Of a stretch of 64,000 nucleotides of DNA, positions 18,116 through 27,116 are shown piece after piece. Below the pieces are notes generated by a model. That model made no database searches and was not told where the DNA came from. It saw nothing but the letters and a program-made list of their open reading frames with translations. Source of the stretch: Comamonas fluminis (GTDB lineage: Bacteria > Pseudomonadota > Gammaproteobacteria > Burkholderiales > Burkholderiaceae_C); assembly GCF_019186805.1 (NCBI RefSeq), contig NZ_CP066783.1, positions 1,231,501 to 1,295,500 of the forward strand. Direction: 5' to 3'. Position 1 is the stretch's first letter, and every line of letters starts with the position of its first letter. A program made the translations under genes and the position numbers.

Positions 18116-20752
18116 CTACCAGTCTTCCTTGACGGCCAGCACTGCATCGGTGCTGGCAGCCTTGCGCCCGGCCAGCCATGCGGTGATAACGCCAGCCAGC
18201 ACCACGGCGGCAGCCAGGCTCAGCAGGCGCAGCAGCGGCAGGCGCAGCTCCATGGTCCAGTGAAAGCTTTGCGGGTTGACCACATGCACCAGAATCACGG
18301 CCACGCCCAGGCCCAGCAGCGTGCCTGCCAGCGCGCCCAGCGCTGTCCATGCCAGGCCTTCGGCCGCCACCACGGTCAGCACGTTGCGGCGCGTGAGCCC
18401 CAGGTGGGCCAGCAGGCCAAATTCCTTGCGCCGCGCCAGTACCTGGGCGCTGAAGCTGGCGGCAATGCCGAACAGGCCAATGGCAATGGCCACGGCCTGC
18501 AGCCAGTAGGTGACGGCAAAGCTGCGGTCAAAGATGCGCAGTGACCGCTCGCGCAACGCGGTGCTGCTGACAAATTCCAGCGCGGGCGTGGCCTGGCCGT
18601 TGCTCGTCAACGCTGATTCCATGGCTTGCTGCGTGGGTGGTGTGCCCTGCGGCCAGAGGGCCACTTCGCTGACTTGCCCGTCACCACCCAGCGCCAGATA
18701 GTCTTGCCAGTCCAGCGCAATCGCACCGAACTGGCGCACATAGTCGCGCCAGATGCTTGCTATATAAAAAGTAGCTGCTTGCGCTTGATGTGTCTGCGAT
18801 TGCGTGCTGAAAGCCTTGGATAGCAAAGGCCAGTCGTCGCCCGGCTGCAGGCCGTAGAGCTGGGCCACGGCCTCGCTGATATGCACGGGAATGCCGGGGC
18901 GCTGTGCCTCCACAGGGCCTTGCACCCACGGCAGTTGCTGAGCGTCAGCGCCTTTGAGAGGGCGCACCAGGATGCTGATGGCGGGCTTTTCGGGGCTCAA
19001 CAAAAGCGTGCTGCTGCGCATGGGCTGGGCGCGGGCAATGCCGGGCAGTTGAGACAGGCGCTGCGCCGCATCGGCGGGCAAAAGCGCTGCATCGGCGCGG
19101 CTGCTGCCGCCCGCTGCGCGCACATACAGCGGCGCGGGCAGCACGGCGTCCAGCCACTGCATCATGCTGCCGCGAAAGCTGGTGACCATGACCGTCAGCG
19201 CCACGGCCAGACTCAAGCTGGCCACCACGCCACCCACCGCCACAGTGGTAGATCGGCGCATGCGCCGCGCGCGCTCCAGCGCCAGCATGGACAAGGGTTG
19301 CTGCGACAAGCTGTTGGGCATCAGGCCCAGCACCGCACCCAGCAACCAGGGCAGAGCCGCCATGCCGCCCAGCAGCAGCAAGCCCACGGCGATATACGCT
19401 GCCAGTGGAATGCCCGCCACAGGCGGCATAAAAGCCAGAGCCACGCTGGCCGCAAGCAGCGCCAGCGCGGGCCAGATACGGGGCTGCGCCTCATGGTTGC
19501 TGCCCAGACCTTTGAGTGTGGCTGCGGGCGGTAAATCCATGGCTGATCTCGCGGGCCACCAGGCCCCCGCCAGCGTGGCAATCACGCCCAGCAGCCCAAA
19601 CACCAGCGCGGCCAGCGGGCTCCATTGCAGGGCAGGTTGCACGCCTGCAAAAAAACCTCCACCCAGATCGCCGCCCAGCATGTGCAGGGCCAGCCAGGCC
19701 AGCAGACTACCCAGAGCGATACCGGCAATGCTGCCCAACAGACCCAGCACCAGCGCCTCCAGCAGCACCAGCGCCATGCGCTGGCGCGGCGTGGCGCCCA
19801 GCACGGCCAGCAGCGCAAACTGCGGCGCGCGCTGGGCCACACTGAGGGCCAGTACCGAAAACACCAGAAACGCCCCGGTGAACAAAGCGACCAGCGCCAG
19901 CACCGTGAGGTTGACCCGGTAGGCACGAGACATCTCCCCCACGCGTTGCTGGTCATCGCTGGGCTGCTGAACCAGAACCTGGCTTTGCCAGGCGGGCAGG
20001 GCGTGCAAATCCTTGATGACCTGGCTGCGGCTGGCGCTGCCAGACAGCAGAACATCCACGCGGTCGATCTGCTCAAAGCGCTGCAGCTTTTCCTGCAGCG
20101 CGGCTATATCCATCACGGCCACCGCAGCGCCGCTGGCAGTTACTGTTCCTGCAATGCGCAGGGTCTGAAGCTGGCCATTGAGCAGCCATTGAAAGCGGGC
20201 GTTGACAGCCTGCTCGGGGTTGAGCTTGAGCACCTGCAGGGCCGCTGCGTTGAGAAACACAGCATCAGGCGCAAACAGGTCCAGACGGCTGGCGCCTTGG
20301 AACAAGCGCGGCATCAGCGCGGGGGCCACGGGGGCGAGCTTGATGGCATCGCTGCCCAGTACCCTGAGCGTGCTGCCTTGCGCCGCGCCCCGGGTGTTTC
20401 TGGCACTGCTGTCGCCGGAGGCAGGATCGGTCTCACTGGCAGGCAGCAGCACCGTGGTTTCCAGCCAGGGAACAGCGGTCGTAATACCTGCGTTCTGCGC
20501 CACCTGCGGGTATAGCGCCAGCGGCAGACCGCCCTGCATGGCATGCAACTGCAGGTCCGGCTGGCCGTTGACGCTGCGCACTGCACGTGAGAATTCATCC
20601 AGTGCCGACTGGTTGATGACATGCACGGCAAAGCCCAATGCCACGCCCAGCATGATGGCAACCAGCGCCGTAGCTGTGCGCCAGGGGTGCTGGCGCAGCT
20701 CTTGCCAGGAGAAGCTGGTCAGCAACTGAAAAAGTGTGGAGCGGGAGTTCAC
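18116..20752 (-). CDS. Large FtsX-type ABC permease (two FtsX domains)
   Basis: Inner-membrane permease of 878 residues starting at a GTG. An N-terminal helix (WRTATALVAIMLGVALGFAV) is followed by a periplasmic domain (about residues 50-270). A first FtsX block follows, including QRAPQFALLAVLGATPRQRM, then central helices, a second periplasmic domain, and a second FtsX block ending near residue 870 (ARRKEFGLLAHLGLTRRNVL). This LolCE/MacB-like layout suggests extraction or export of lipids or lipoproteins. Its likely ATPase partner is at 23896-24612. Near residues 650-666 (bases 18754-18799) the coding frame runs through a copy of the dispersed repeat, adding residues such as AATFYIAS without a frameshift. 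Confidence 0.85.
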   Translation of the reverse strand: MNSRSTLFQLLTSFSWQELRQHPWRTATALVAIMLGVALGFAVHVINQSALDEFSRAVRSVNGQPDLQLHAMQGGLPLALYPQVAQNAGITTAVPWLETTVLLPASETDPASGDSSARNTRGAAQGSTLRVLGSDAIKLAPVAPALMPRLFQGASRLDLFAPDAVFLNAAALQVLKLNPEQAVNARFQWLLNGQLQTLRIAGTVTASGAAVAVMDIAALQEKLQRFEQIDRVDVLLSGSASRSQVIKDLHALPAWQSQVLVQQPSDDQQRVGEMSRAYRVNLTVLALVALFTGAFLVFSVLALSVAQRAPQFALLAVLGATPRQRMALVLLEALVLGLLGSIAGIALGSLLAWLALHMLGGDLGGGFFAGVQPALQWSPLAALVFGLLGVIATLAGAWWPARSAMDLPPAATLKGLGSNHEAQPRIWPALALLAASVALAFMPPVAGIPLAAYIAVGLLLLGGMAALPWLLGAVLGLMPNSLSQQPLSMLALERARRMRRSTTVAVGGVVASLSLAVALTVMVTSFRGSMMQWLDAVLPAPLYVRAAGGSSRADAALLPADAAQRLSQLPGIARAQPMRSSTLLLSPEKPAISILVRPLKGADAQQLPWVQGPVEAQRPGIPVHISEAVAQLYGLQPGDDWPLLSKAFSTQSQTHQAQAATFYIASIWRDYVRQFGAIALDWQDYLALGGDGQVSEVALWPQGTPPTQQAMESALTSNGQATPALEFVSSTALRERSLRIFDRSFAVTYWLQAVAIAIGLFGIAASFSAQVLARRKEFGLLAHLGLTRRNVLTVVAAEGLAWTALGALAGTLLGLGVAVILVHVVNPQSFHWTMELRLPLLRLLSLAAAVVLAGVITAWLAGRKAASTDAVLAVKEDW
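18754..18799. repeat. Dispersed TTGATAGC-type repeat inside the FtsX permease gene
   Basis: Core reads AAAAAGTAGCTGCTTGCGCT from 18766, the same half-element as the intergenic copies, yet lies inside an intact reading frame. Confidence 0.65.
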
Positions 20753-20884
20753 GGCGGCAGTGACGAGGAAGCGGTGGCTTCCCGGATGTTACTGGCAAGT
20801 GCACTGGTCGCTTTTGCCGAGGGGGCGGAGCTGCTGACCCAGCTCAAGCCCCATCAAACATCACCCGTTGCGGGGCATCCTGGT

Positions 20885-21592
20885 TCAGGCGCTGATGCCA
20901 AGAAGCAGCAACAGCCCAAGGCTGGTTCCGCCAATGCCAAGCGCCAGCAGCCGTGAGCCGTGCAACTTGGTCCACAAAAGCATGCCAGTCAAAGACAGTG
21001 CAATCAAAGCGCCAGCCAGAGTGTCTGTCAGCAAAATCCAGGCGGCTGATGCACCTGTGGCCATGTGCAAACGGTTCAGCTTGGCCAGAAGATTCGGGTC
21101 CATGCGCTTGATGGATACCGAGAGGTTCCCCACCCAGTATTCGGCATTGACCGTGGCCTTGGGGGTGGCAAAGGCAATCAGCCAGCGCTCAGGCTGCATG
21201 GCACCGGGCCAGGGCGCAGGGCCTGCTGCTTCCACCTTTTTTTGATGTGGTGGTTTGGCTATGGCCAGTTCCTGCTGCAATTGGAGCACCAGCGTATCAA
21301 TATCGGCGGGCTGCTGTGCCAGGCTCAGCTGCCACTGCGTATTGTTATGGGCCGGGCCTGGAATCTTCATCGTGGCACGATGATTGAGCAGCAGGCCGGT
21401 TGCGCCAAACAGCAGGCCCAGCGCGGCGCCCCACATTCCAAGCCAGGCGTGGGTGCGCCGCAGCCATTTCAGAACCACAGGCCTGTGCCAGCGAGCCGGA
21501 ACAAACAGATGGCCGCCGCCAGACCTGGCAGGGCGCGGCGGGTTCACCGCGCCTGCTTGCGGCTGCAGTTCAGTCTCCAGGACTTTTTGCAT
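20885..21592 (-). CDS. PepSY-associated transmembrane protein
   Basis: Inner-membrane protein of 235 residues. The first membrane segment is preceded by LRRTHAWLGMWGAALGLLFG, the usual PepSY_TM N-terminal pattern. A periplasmic region spans about residues 75-180, and two more hydrophobic segments end the protein (TDTLAGALIALSLTGMLLW and the Leu-rich C-terminus). Such proteins are commonly encoded after TonB siderophore receptors and are thought to act in iron release or reduction. The gene follows the receptor by ten bases, so it is cotranscribed. Confidence 0.85.
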   Translation of the reverse strand: MQKVLETELQPQAGAVNPPRPARSGGGHLFVPARWHRPVVLKWLRRTHAWLGMWGAALGLLFGATGLLLNHRATMKIPGPAHNNTQWQLSLAQQPADIDTLVLQLQQELAIAKPPHQKKVEAAGPAPWPGAMQPERWLIAFATPKATVNAEYWVGNLSVSIKRMDPNLLAKLNRLHMATGASAAWILLTDTLAGALIALSLTGMLLWTKLHGSRLLALGIGGTSLGLLLLLGISA

Positions 21593-21602
21593 GGAGCGGG
21601 TT

Positions 21603-23705
21603 TTAGAAGCGATAGCGCGCCACGACCTGGGCAGAGCGCGGAGCGCCTGGCAGGTTCAGGTTGGGCGAGCTGCCGTGACCGGCCACGATATAGCTGCGGT
21701 TGAGCAGATTGTTGAGCTTGAGCTGAACATCCCACGGGCCCTTGCGGTAGTAGGCCATCGCATCCACCGTGGTGTAGCCAGGCAGGGTGACCGTGTTGCC
21801 GGGGTTAGCGAATCGGGCCCCCACATAGTTCATGCCTGCTCCCAGACCAAAGCCGTTGCCCACAGCCTTGGTGACCCAGAGGTTGGCACTTTGTCTTGGG
21901 GTCAGCGTGGGGCGCTTGCCTTGCACTGGCTGGCCTGCGTCCATGGCAGGTGAGGTGGTCATCTCGCCGTCCAGGAAGGCATAGCCCGCCCAGACTTGCC
22001 AGCTAGGTGCAATTTCGCCAGCAAAGGTCAGCTCCAGTCCGTTGGTGCGCTGCACGCCCAGAGGCACGACGGTGTTGGTCGTTGGGTCGGTGCTCTTGAT
22101 ATTGGTGCGTTCCAGCTTGAACAGCGAGGCCGTGACGGACACCTTGCCATCCGGGCGCTCCCACTTCACGCCCACTTCCTGACTGGTGGTTTTTTCGGGA
22201 GCCAGCTGCGCATTGCTGGCGGCCAGTGCAAAGGTCTCGCCAGACGGCTGGAAGGATTTGCTCCACGAAGCGTAATACGACCAGGTGGTTGAAGGCTGAT
22301 AGACCAGACCGATGCGGGGGCTCCAGGCCGTATCGGTGCGGCCCAGATCAGGTTTGCCAGGCAGACGCTCCTGAGTCTCTTGCTGGAAGCGGTCATAGCG
22401 CACACCCGCCAGCGCTTTCCATTGGGGTGTGATGCTCACCAGATCCTGCACATAGGCGCTGGCTACCTTGAAGGTGCTTTGATTGTTGGCCGAAGGATTG
22501 CCCGCAATCTGCAGTGGCAGGGTGGGCAGCACAGGGTTCAGCAGCGAAACCGTAGCGACATTGGCACGGCTGTATGACAGCAATCCCTTGCTCTGGCGGC
22601 CAAACTCGAAGCCGTACAGCAACTGGTGTTTCATGCCCCCTAGCTGAACTTTCTGGGTTAGCTCGGTCTGGTTGAAGAAGCCATCTTCTTCGCGCTGAAT
22701 GGCGCCACGCGTCAGCGATGCGGTCATGGCTTTTTCATTGACGGACCCCACCAGCGTGTTGCTGCGGTCCAGCGAATAGTCGTAGTAGCGCAAGGCATTG
22801 CGAACCGACCATTCGTCATTGATGCGGTGGTTGAGCGTCATGCCCAGCGATGCCACTTCAGCGCGGCTGACATCTACATCCCTGGCGTTGGCCGCGCCGT
22901 AATAAGTGCCGGGTGACACATTGACAGGTCTGCCCTGGTAGGCAGGTATGCCGAAATCGGTCAGGCGCTGGTCTTTCAGGTAATCGGCCTGCAGCAGCAC
23001 GCTGGTGTCGGTGCTGGGCTTGATGAGTACCGAGGCCGCCAGAGCCTTGCGGTCCAGGAATTGCTGGTCACGGTAGCTGTCTGCGCGCTCGATGGCTCCC
23101 GTCAGGCGGTAGGAAACGATGCTGTCCTGCGGTGCGCGGGCCAGGTCAAACTCGCCGCGGCGCTGATTCCAGCGGCCCAGAGTAATGCCCACCTCGCTGA
23201 GATTGCTGCCCGGCTTCTTGGTGATCCGGTTGATCAGGCCGCCCGATGAGCCGCGTCCGTAAAGTACCGAAGCGGGGCCTTTGAGGACCTCGATCTGCTC
23301 GATGTTGGACAGGTCGCGAAAGTACAGCGCATCGTCACGCAGGCCATCCACAAACTGATCGGCAATGGCCGAGAAGCCCCGGATGGTGACCTGATCGCGC
23401 TGGCCGTCGCCGTGTGACAGGCCCACACCGGGCACTGTCTTGAGCGCATCCTGCATGGACTGTGCGGCCTGGTCCCGCAGCAGGCTTTGCGGCACCACAT
23501 TGACTGTTTGAGGAATATCGCGCAGCGGCGCTTCGATCTTGGTGGCGCTGGTGGCTGTGGGCGGGTTGTAGCCGGCCTCCTGCTGCTGACTGTCGCCACG
23601 AACCTGGATTTCGCCCAGCACGACTTCGGATGCGGGCTGAGCCCATGTTGCGCTGGAAAACGCCAGACCCAATGCCGCTGCCAGCGGCGAATACCTGAAT
23701 GCCAT
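21603..23705 (-). CDS. TonB-dependent siderophore receptor
   Basis: Outer-membrane receptor of 700 residues from the ATG at 23705, which has GAGG five bases upstream and gives a proper signal peptide (ending SSATWAQPA). A plug domain follows (IPQTVNVVPQSLLRDQ, VTIRGFSAIADQFVDGLRDD, IEVLKGPASVLYGRGSSGG) and then the beta-barrel. The C-terminus ends RYRF, with a terminal Phe as expected for barrel assembly. A Fur-like box lies about 115 bases upstream. The gene is placed between the ATPase and permease genes of an ABC export-like system. The ligand is unknown. Confidence 0.93.
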   Translation of the reverse strand: MAFRYSPLAAALGLAFSSATWAQPASEVVLGEIQVRGDSQQQEAGYNPPTATSATKIEAPLRDIPQTVNVVPQSLLRDQAAQSMQDALKTVPGVGLSHGDGQRDQVTIRGFSAIADQFVDGLRDDALYFRDLSNIEQIEVLKGPASVLYGRGSSGGLINRITKKPGSNLSEVGITLGRWNQRRGEFDLARAPQDSIVSYRLTGAIERADSYRDQQFLDRKALAASVLIKPSTDTSVLLQADYLKDQRLTDFGIPAYQGRPVNVSPGTYYGAANARDVDVSRAEVASLGMTLNHRINDEWSVRNALRYYDYSLDRSNTLVGSVNEKAMTASLTRGAIQREEDGFFNQTELTQKVQLGGMKHQLLYGFEFGRQSKGLLSYSRANVATVSLLNPVLPTLPLQIAGNPSANNQSTFKVASAYVQDLVSITPQWKALAGVRYDRFQQETQERLPGKPDLGRTDTAWSPRIGLVYQPSTTWSYYASWSKSFQPSGETFALAASNAQLAPEKTTSQEVGVKWERPDGKVSVTASLFKLERTNIKSTDPTTNTVVPLGVQRTNGLELTFAGEIAPSWQVWAGYAFLDGEMTTSPAMDAGQPVQGKRPTLTPRQSANLWVTKAVGNGFGLGAGMNYVGARFANPGNTVTLPGYTTVDAMAYYRKGPWDVQLKLNNLLNRSYIVAGHGSSPNLNLPGAPRSAQVVARYRF

Positions 23706-23818
23706 GAATACCTCGTTATATGAAGTTTTTTTGAGATGGCTTGGCGGGTATTCGCCGAAGGAGGCCCCCGGCTTCAATTGGCTACAACCTATTTGCGATG
23801 CAAAAGTGTGTGAATCAT

Positions 23819-23840
23819 AAATGAAAATCAATCTTATTTA
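23819..23840 (-). promoter_or_regulatory. Candidate Fur box upstream of the TonB receptor
   Basis: AAATGAAAATCAATCTTATT is close to the classical AATGATAAT-ATTATCATT inverted repeat and lies about 115 bases before the receptor start, where iron repression of the receptor-PepSY genes would be expected. Confidence 0.6.
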
Positions 23841-23895
23841 CGTGTACTTTACGGTACAGAAATAATGGGGAGGGCGCTGTCGTGTATAGGGTGGC

Positions 23896-24612
23896 TCAAG
23901 CGGGGTGAGCGGTCTCTATGCCGCTGGCCGTCAGCCGCAGCACGCGATTTGCGCGTTTGGCAGCGTCTGCCGAGTGGGTGACCAGCACCAGCGCAGTGCC
24001 GTTGTCGCGGGTTTGCTGCAGCAGCAAATCCATGATCTGTGCGGCGGTTGAGGGGTCCAGATTGCCCGTGGGTTCATCGGCCAGCAGCAGCGGCGGTGAA
24101 TGCACAATGGCCCGTGCAATGGCCACGCGCTGAAGCTGGCCGCCGCTCAGCTGCTGCGGCAGGCGCTGGCCCAGCCCTTGCAGGCCGACAGCATTGAGCA
24201 CCTGCTGCACACGCTGCTGACCTTCTGGATTCATGCGGCCCAGCAGCATCAGCGGCAGGGCAATGTTTTGCGCCACATCCAGATGCGGCAGTACATGAAA
24301 CGCCTGAAACACAAAGCCAAGATGGGCACGCCGCCACAGTGCGCGCTGGGATTCGTCAAGGCTGGAAAGGTCCACGCCTTGATGCAGCACGCGGCCTTGC
24401 TGCCAGCTGTCCAGGCCCGCCAGACAGTTCAGAAACGTGGACTTGCCCACGCCGGAGTTGCCGACGATGGCGACAAATTCCCCTGCTGAAACTTCGCAGC
24501 TCACATGCTCGAAGACGCTGCTTTGCGCATCGCCCTCACCATAGCGTTTGGCGAGATCCTGAACTTGCAGCAGAGGATGTGCGGAGGTGGGGGCAGCGGC
24601 ATTGGCGGGCAT
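23896..24612 (-). CDS. ABC transporter ATP-binding protein (LolD/MacB type)
   Basis: Cytoplasmic ATPase of 238 residues. Walker A is GNSGVGKST, signature LSGGQLQRVAIARAI, Walker B LLLADEPTGNLDP and the switch His is in LVTHSADAAKR. The family (LolD/MacB/AttE) energises FtsX-type permeases. No FtsX gene is adjacent; the nearest is at 18116-20752, after the TonB receptor and PepSY genes on the same strand, so this is the probable partner. miaA ends 40 bases upstream on the same strand. Confidence 0.9.
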   Translation of the reverse strand: MPANAAAPTSAHPLLQVQDLAKRYGEGDAQSSVFEHVSCEVSAGEFVAIVGNSGVGKSTFLNCLAGLDSWQQGRVLHQGVDLSSLDESQRALWRRAHLGFVFQAFHVLPHLDVAQNIALPLMLLGRMNPEGQQRVQQVLNAVGLQGLGQRLPQQLSGGQLQRVAIARAIVHSPPLLLADEPTGNLDPSTAAQIMDLLLQQTRDNGTALVLVTHSADAAKRANRVLRLTASGIETAHPA

Positions 24613-24652
24613 GAAGCCATCTTAACCAGCGCGGCTGCATAGCCTGTGCAGA

Positions 24653-25660
24653 CTAGCGGCTGGCTTGCTGCGCTGCATCAATGACGGCCATGGCCGCACC
24701 CAGCAGTTGCTGCTGGGCATCGGGGGCATCGCAGGCAATGGCATGGCGCTGGGGCATGGATCGCAGCCAGGTGATCTGGCGCTTGGCCAGCTGGCGGGTG
24801 GCGGCAATGCCGCGTTCGCGCAGGCCCGCCATGTCCAGCGGCTTGGCGGGGTTGGTTTCAAAGGCGTCCAGCACTTCCCAGGCCTGACGGTAGCCCACAC
24901 AGCGCATGGAAGGCAGGTCCGGGTGCAGGTCGCCGCGTGCACGCAGTGTTTTGACTTCACTCAGAAAGTCTTGCTCCAGCATCAGGTCAAAGCGCAGTGC
25001 AATGCGCTGGTGCAGCCAGGCGCGGTCTGTGGGTTCCAAGGAAAAAAGCGCTGCAAGCCCCATCTGCTCTGCGGGGCCTGCTTTGTTTTTGGTAGTGTGA
25101 AAGCTCGATAGAGGCTTGCCGGAAACATGCCAGACTTCCAGTGCACGTTGAATGCGCTGGCTGTCGCCCGGCGCCAGGCGTGCTGCCGTCACCGCATCCA
25201 CCTCGGCCAGCTTTGCATGCATGGCGGGCCAGCCCAGCTCGGCCGCCTGTGCGTCCAGCATGGCGCGCACTGCGGGGTCTGCGGCGGGCATATCGTCCAG
25301 CCCATCCATCAGCGCCTTGAAGTACAGCATGGTGCCGCCCACCAGCAGCGGGATGGCGCTGCGTGCGCGAATTTCATCGACCAGCTTCTGTGTGTCGCGC
25401 ACAAACTCGGCAGCGCTGTATGACTGCAGCGGGTCGATGATGTCGATCAGGTGGTGAGGCACGGCGGCCAGCTCTGCCGCTGTGGGCTTGGCGGTACCGA
25501 TGTCCATGCCTTTGTAAACCAGCGCTGAATCCACGCTGATGATTTCTGCCTTTTGCCCCCGCTGAGCCAGTCGCTCGGCCAGTGCCAGCGCAGCGGCAGT
25601 TTTGCCCGAGGCAGTGGGGCCGGCAATGGCGATACAGGGCAGGGCGTGGGCAGCAGTCAT
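24653..25660 (-). CDS. miaA: tRNA dimethylallyltransferase
   Basis: Transfers a dimethylallyl group to adenosine 37 of tRNAs that read UNN codons. The protein has 335 residues with the P-loop [18 protein letters not shown] at about residues 14-31, the [16 protein letters not shown] motif that binds the tRNA and the substrate, and [11 protein letters not shown]. The start gives the normal N-terminus. In many proteobacteria miaA adjoins mutL; here mutL lies 13 kb away with unrelated genes between them. Confidence 0.95.
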   Translation of the reverse strand: MTAAHALPCIAIAGPTASGKTAAALALAERLAQRGQKAEIISVDSALVYKGMDIGTAKPTAAELAAVPHHLIDIIDPLQSYSAAEFVRDTQKLVDEIRARSAIPLLVGGTMLYFKALMDGLDDMPAADPAVRAMLDAQAAELGWPAMHAKLAEVDAVTAARLAPGDSQRIQRALEVWHVSGKPLSSFHTTKNKAGPAEQMGLAALFSLEPTDRAWLHQRIALRFDLMLEQDFLSEVKTLRARGDLHPDLPSMRCVGYRQAWEVLDAFETNPAKPLDMAGLRERGIAATRQLAKRQITWLRSMPQRHAIACDAPDAQQQLLGAAMAVIDAAQQASR

Positions 25661-25777
25661 GGGCGAAATCCGGTCAGGTCAAAGCACAAGAACCAATGAC
25701 CGGGGCCATTGGTTCTTGCGGGGTGTGAGGATAACGCAGCCAGCCGCCTGGCGCCGCGCCGGGGCTTAGAGCGGCTC

Positions 25778-27100
25778 CTAACCCTGGCTCACGCGCGTTG
25801 GCACATAGCGGTCTGCCTGAATATCGGGCGACAGGCCGTGGCTGTAGTTTTCAGCGGTGATGGGCAGCAACTGCTCGTTCCACTCTTCCCACTGTTTGCG
25901 CAGCCGGGCGAAGATTTCAGGCTGGTGGTTCTTGAGGTTGGCGCGCTCGCGGGCGTCTTCCACCACATTGAACAAAAACTCGTTGTCGTTGATCTTGAGG
26001 TATTTCCACGGGCCCTGGCGCACGGCGCGCTGGCTTTGCGATTTGTAGCGCCAGAACAGGGTGCGGTCCGTGTTGCTGGCGCTGCCTTCCAGAATCGGCA
26101 GGATGTTCTGACCGTCGCTGGGAAAGTCCGGGCTTTGCGGTGCCCCGGCGGCAGCCAGCAAGGTGGGCAGCCAGTCAAACGTGGCGGTGACTTGTTCCTG
26201 CACCTGGGGCTGAATGCGCTGGCTCCAGCGCAGCAGCGTGGGCACGCGGATGCCGCCTTCCAGCAGCTCGGTCTTCTGGCCGGTAAAGGGCCAAGTCTTG
26301 GAAAAGCGCTCGCCGCCGTTGTCGCTGGTGAAGATGACGATGGTGTTGTCGGCCTGGCCCGTCTCATCCAGCGCCTGCAGCACCTGGCCCACGGCCTTGT
26401 CCAGGGCTTCGACGATTTCGCCGTATTTTTTGAGGCTGCCGCCGTCGTAGTGAAACAGATCCTTGATGCTGTGCGCCACATGCTCATCGTCCGGGCCTTC
26501 CCAGGGCCAGTGCGGCGCGGTGAAGTGCAGCGACAGGAAAAACGGCTTGTCGATTTCCTTGCGCTCATGCACATAGCGCGTGGCTTCATCGCCCAGGATG
26601 TAGGTGTAGTAGCCCGTGCGCTCCACCGGCTCGTCGCCCTGCCACAGGTCGGCGCTGAACTGCTCGCCCACGCCAGGCTTGTGCGTGAAGTAGTCAATGG
26701 CGCCGCTGTGATTGCCAAAGAAATAGTCGTAGCCGCTGCGCTGCGGGCCATAGGCGGGCGGCTTGCCCAGGTGCCATTTGCCGATCAGCGCGGTGTCATA
26801 GCCTGCCTGCTTGAGCAGCGACGGCAGCGTGGGGTGATCGGGCGGCAGGCCCAGTTGCGCGCCATAACGGGCCAGCGGCTCTTCCAGCCCTGCCTGAAGG
26901 CGGTACTGATAGCGCCCGGTAATGAGCGCAATGCGCGTGGCCGAGCACACGGCAGAGTTGGCATAGGCCTGATTGAAGCGCACGCCCTGTGCGGCCAGGC
27001 GGTCCAGGTGCGGTGTCTTGAAATCGGTGGCGCCATAAACGCCCAGGTCGGCCCAGCCCAGGTCGTCGGCCAGGATGAAAACAATATTCGGTGCAGTCAT
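25778..27100 (-). CDS. Sulfatase family hydrolase
   Basis: Type I sulfatase/alkaline phosphatase-fold enzyme of 440 residues without an obvious signal peptide. The N-terminal metal site is present (NIVFILADDLGWADLG). The activation motif is CSATR (about residue 53), a Cys with Ala where CxPxR normally has Pro; the Cys could still be converted to formylglycine. Further metal-site residues appear in FTSDNGGERFS and GKWHLG. The gene starts 16 bases after a Bug receptor gene, so uptake and desulfation of one substrate is plausible but unproven. Confidence 0.88.
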   Translation of the reverse strand: MTAPNIVFILADDLGWADLGVYGATDFKTPHLDRLAAQGVRFNQAYANSAVCSATRIALITGRYQYRLQAGLEEPLARYGAQLGLPPDHPTLPSLLKQAGYDTALIGKWHLGKPPAYGPQRSGYDYFFGNHSGAIDYFTHKPGVGEQFSADLWQGDEPVERTGYYTYILGDEATRYVHERKEIDKPFFLSLHFTAPHWPWEGPDDEHVAHSIKDLFHYDGGSLKKYGEIVEALDKAVGQVLQALDETGQADNTIVIFTSDNGGERFSKTWPFTGQKTELLEGGIRVPTLLRWSQRIQPQVQEQVTATFDWLPTLLAAAGAPQSPDFPSDGQNILPILEGSASNTDRTLFWRYKSQSQRAVRQGPWKYLKINDNEFLFNVVEDARERANLKNHQPEIFARLRKQWEEWNEQLLPITAENYSHGLSPDIQADRYVPTRVSQG

Positions 27101-27116
27101 GAGTCAGTCTTTGTTG

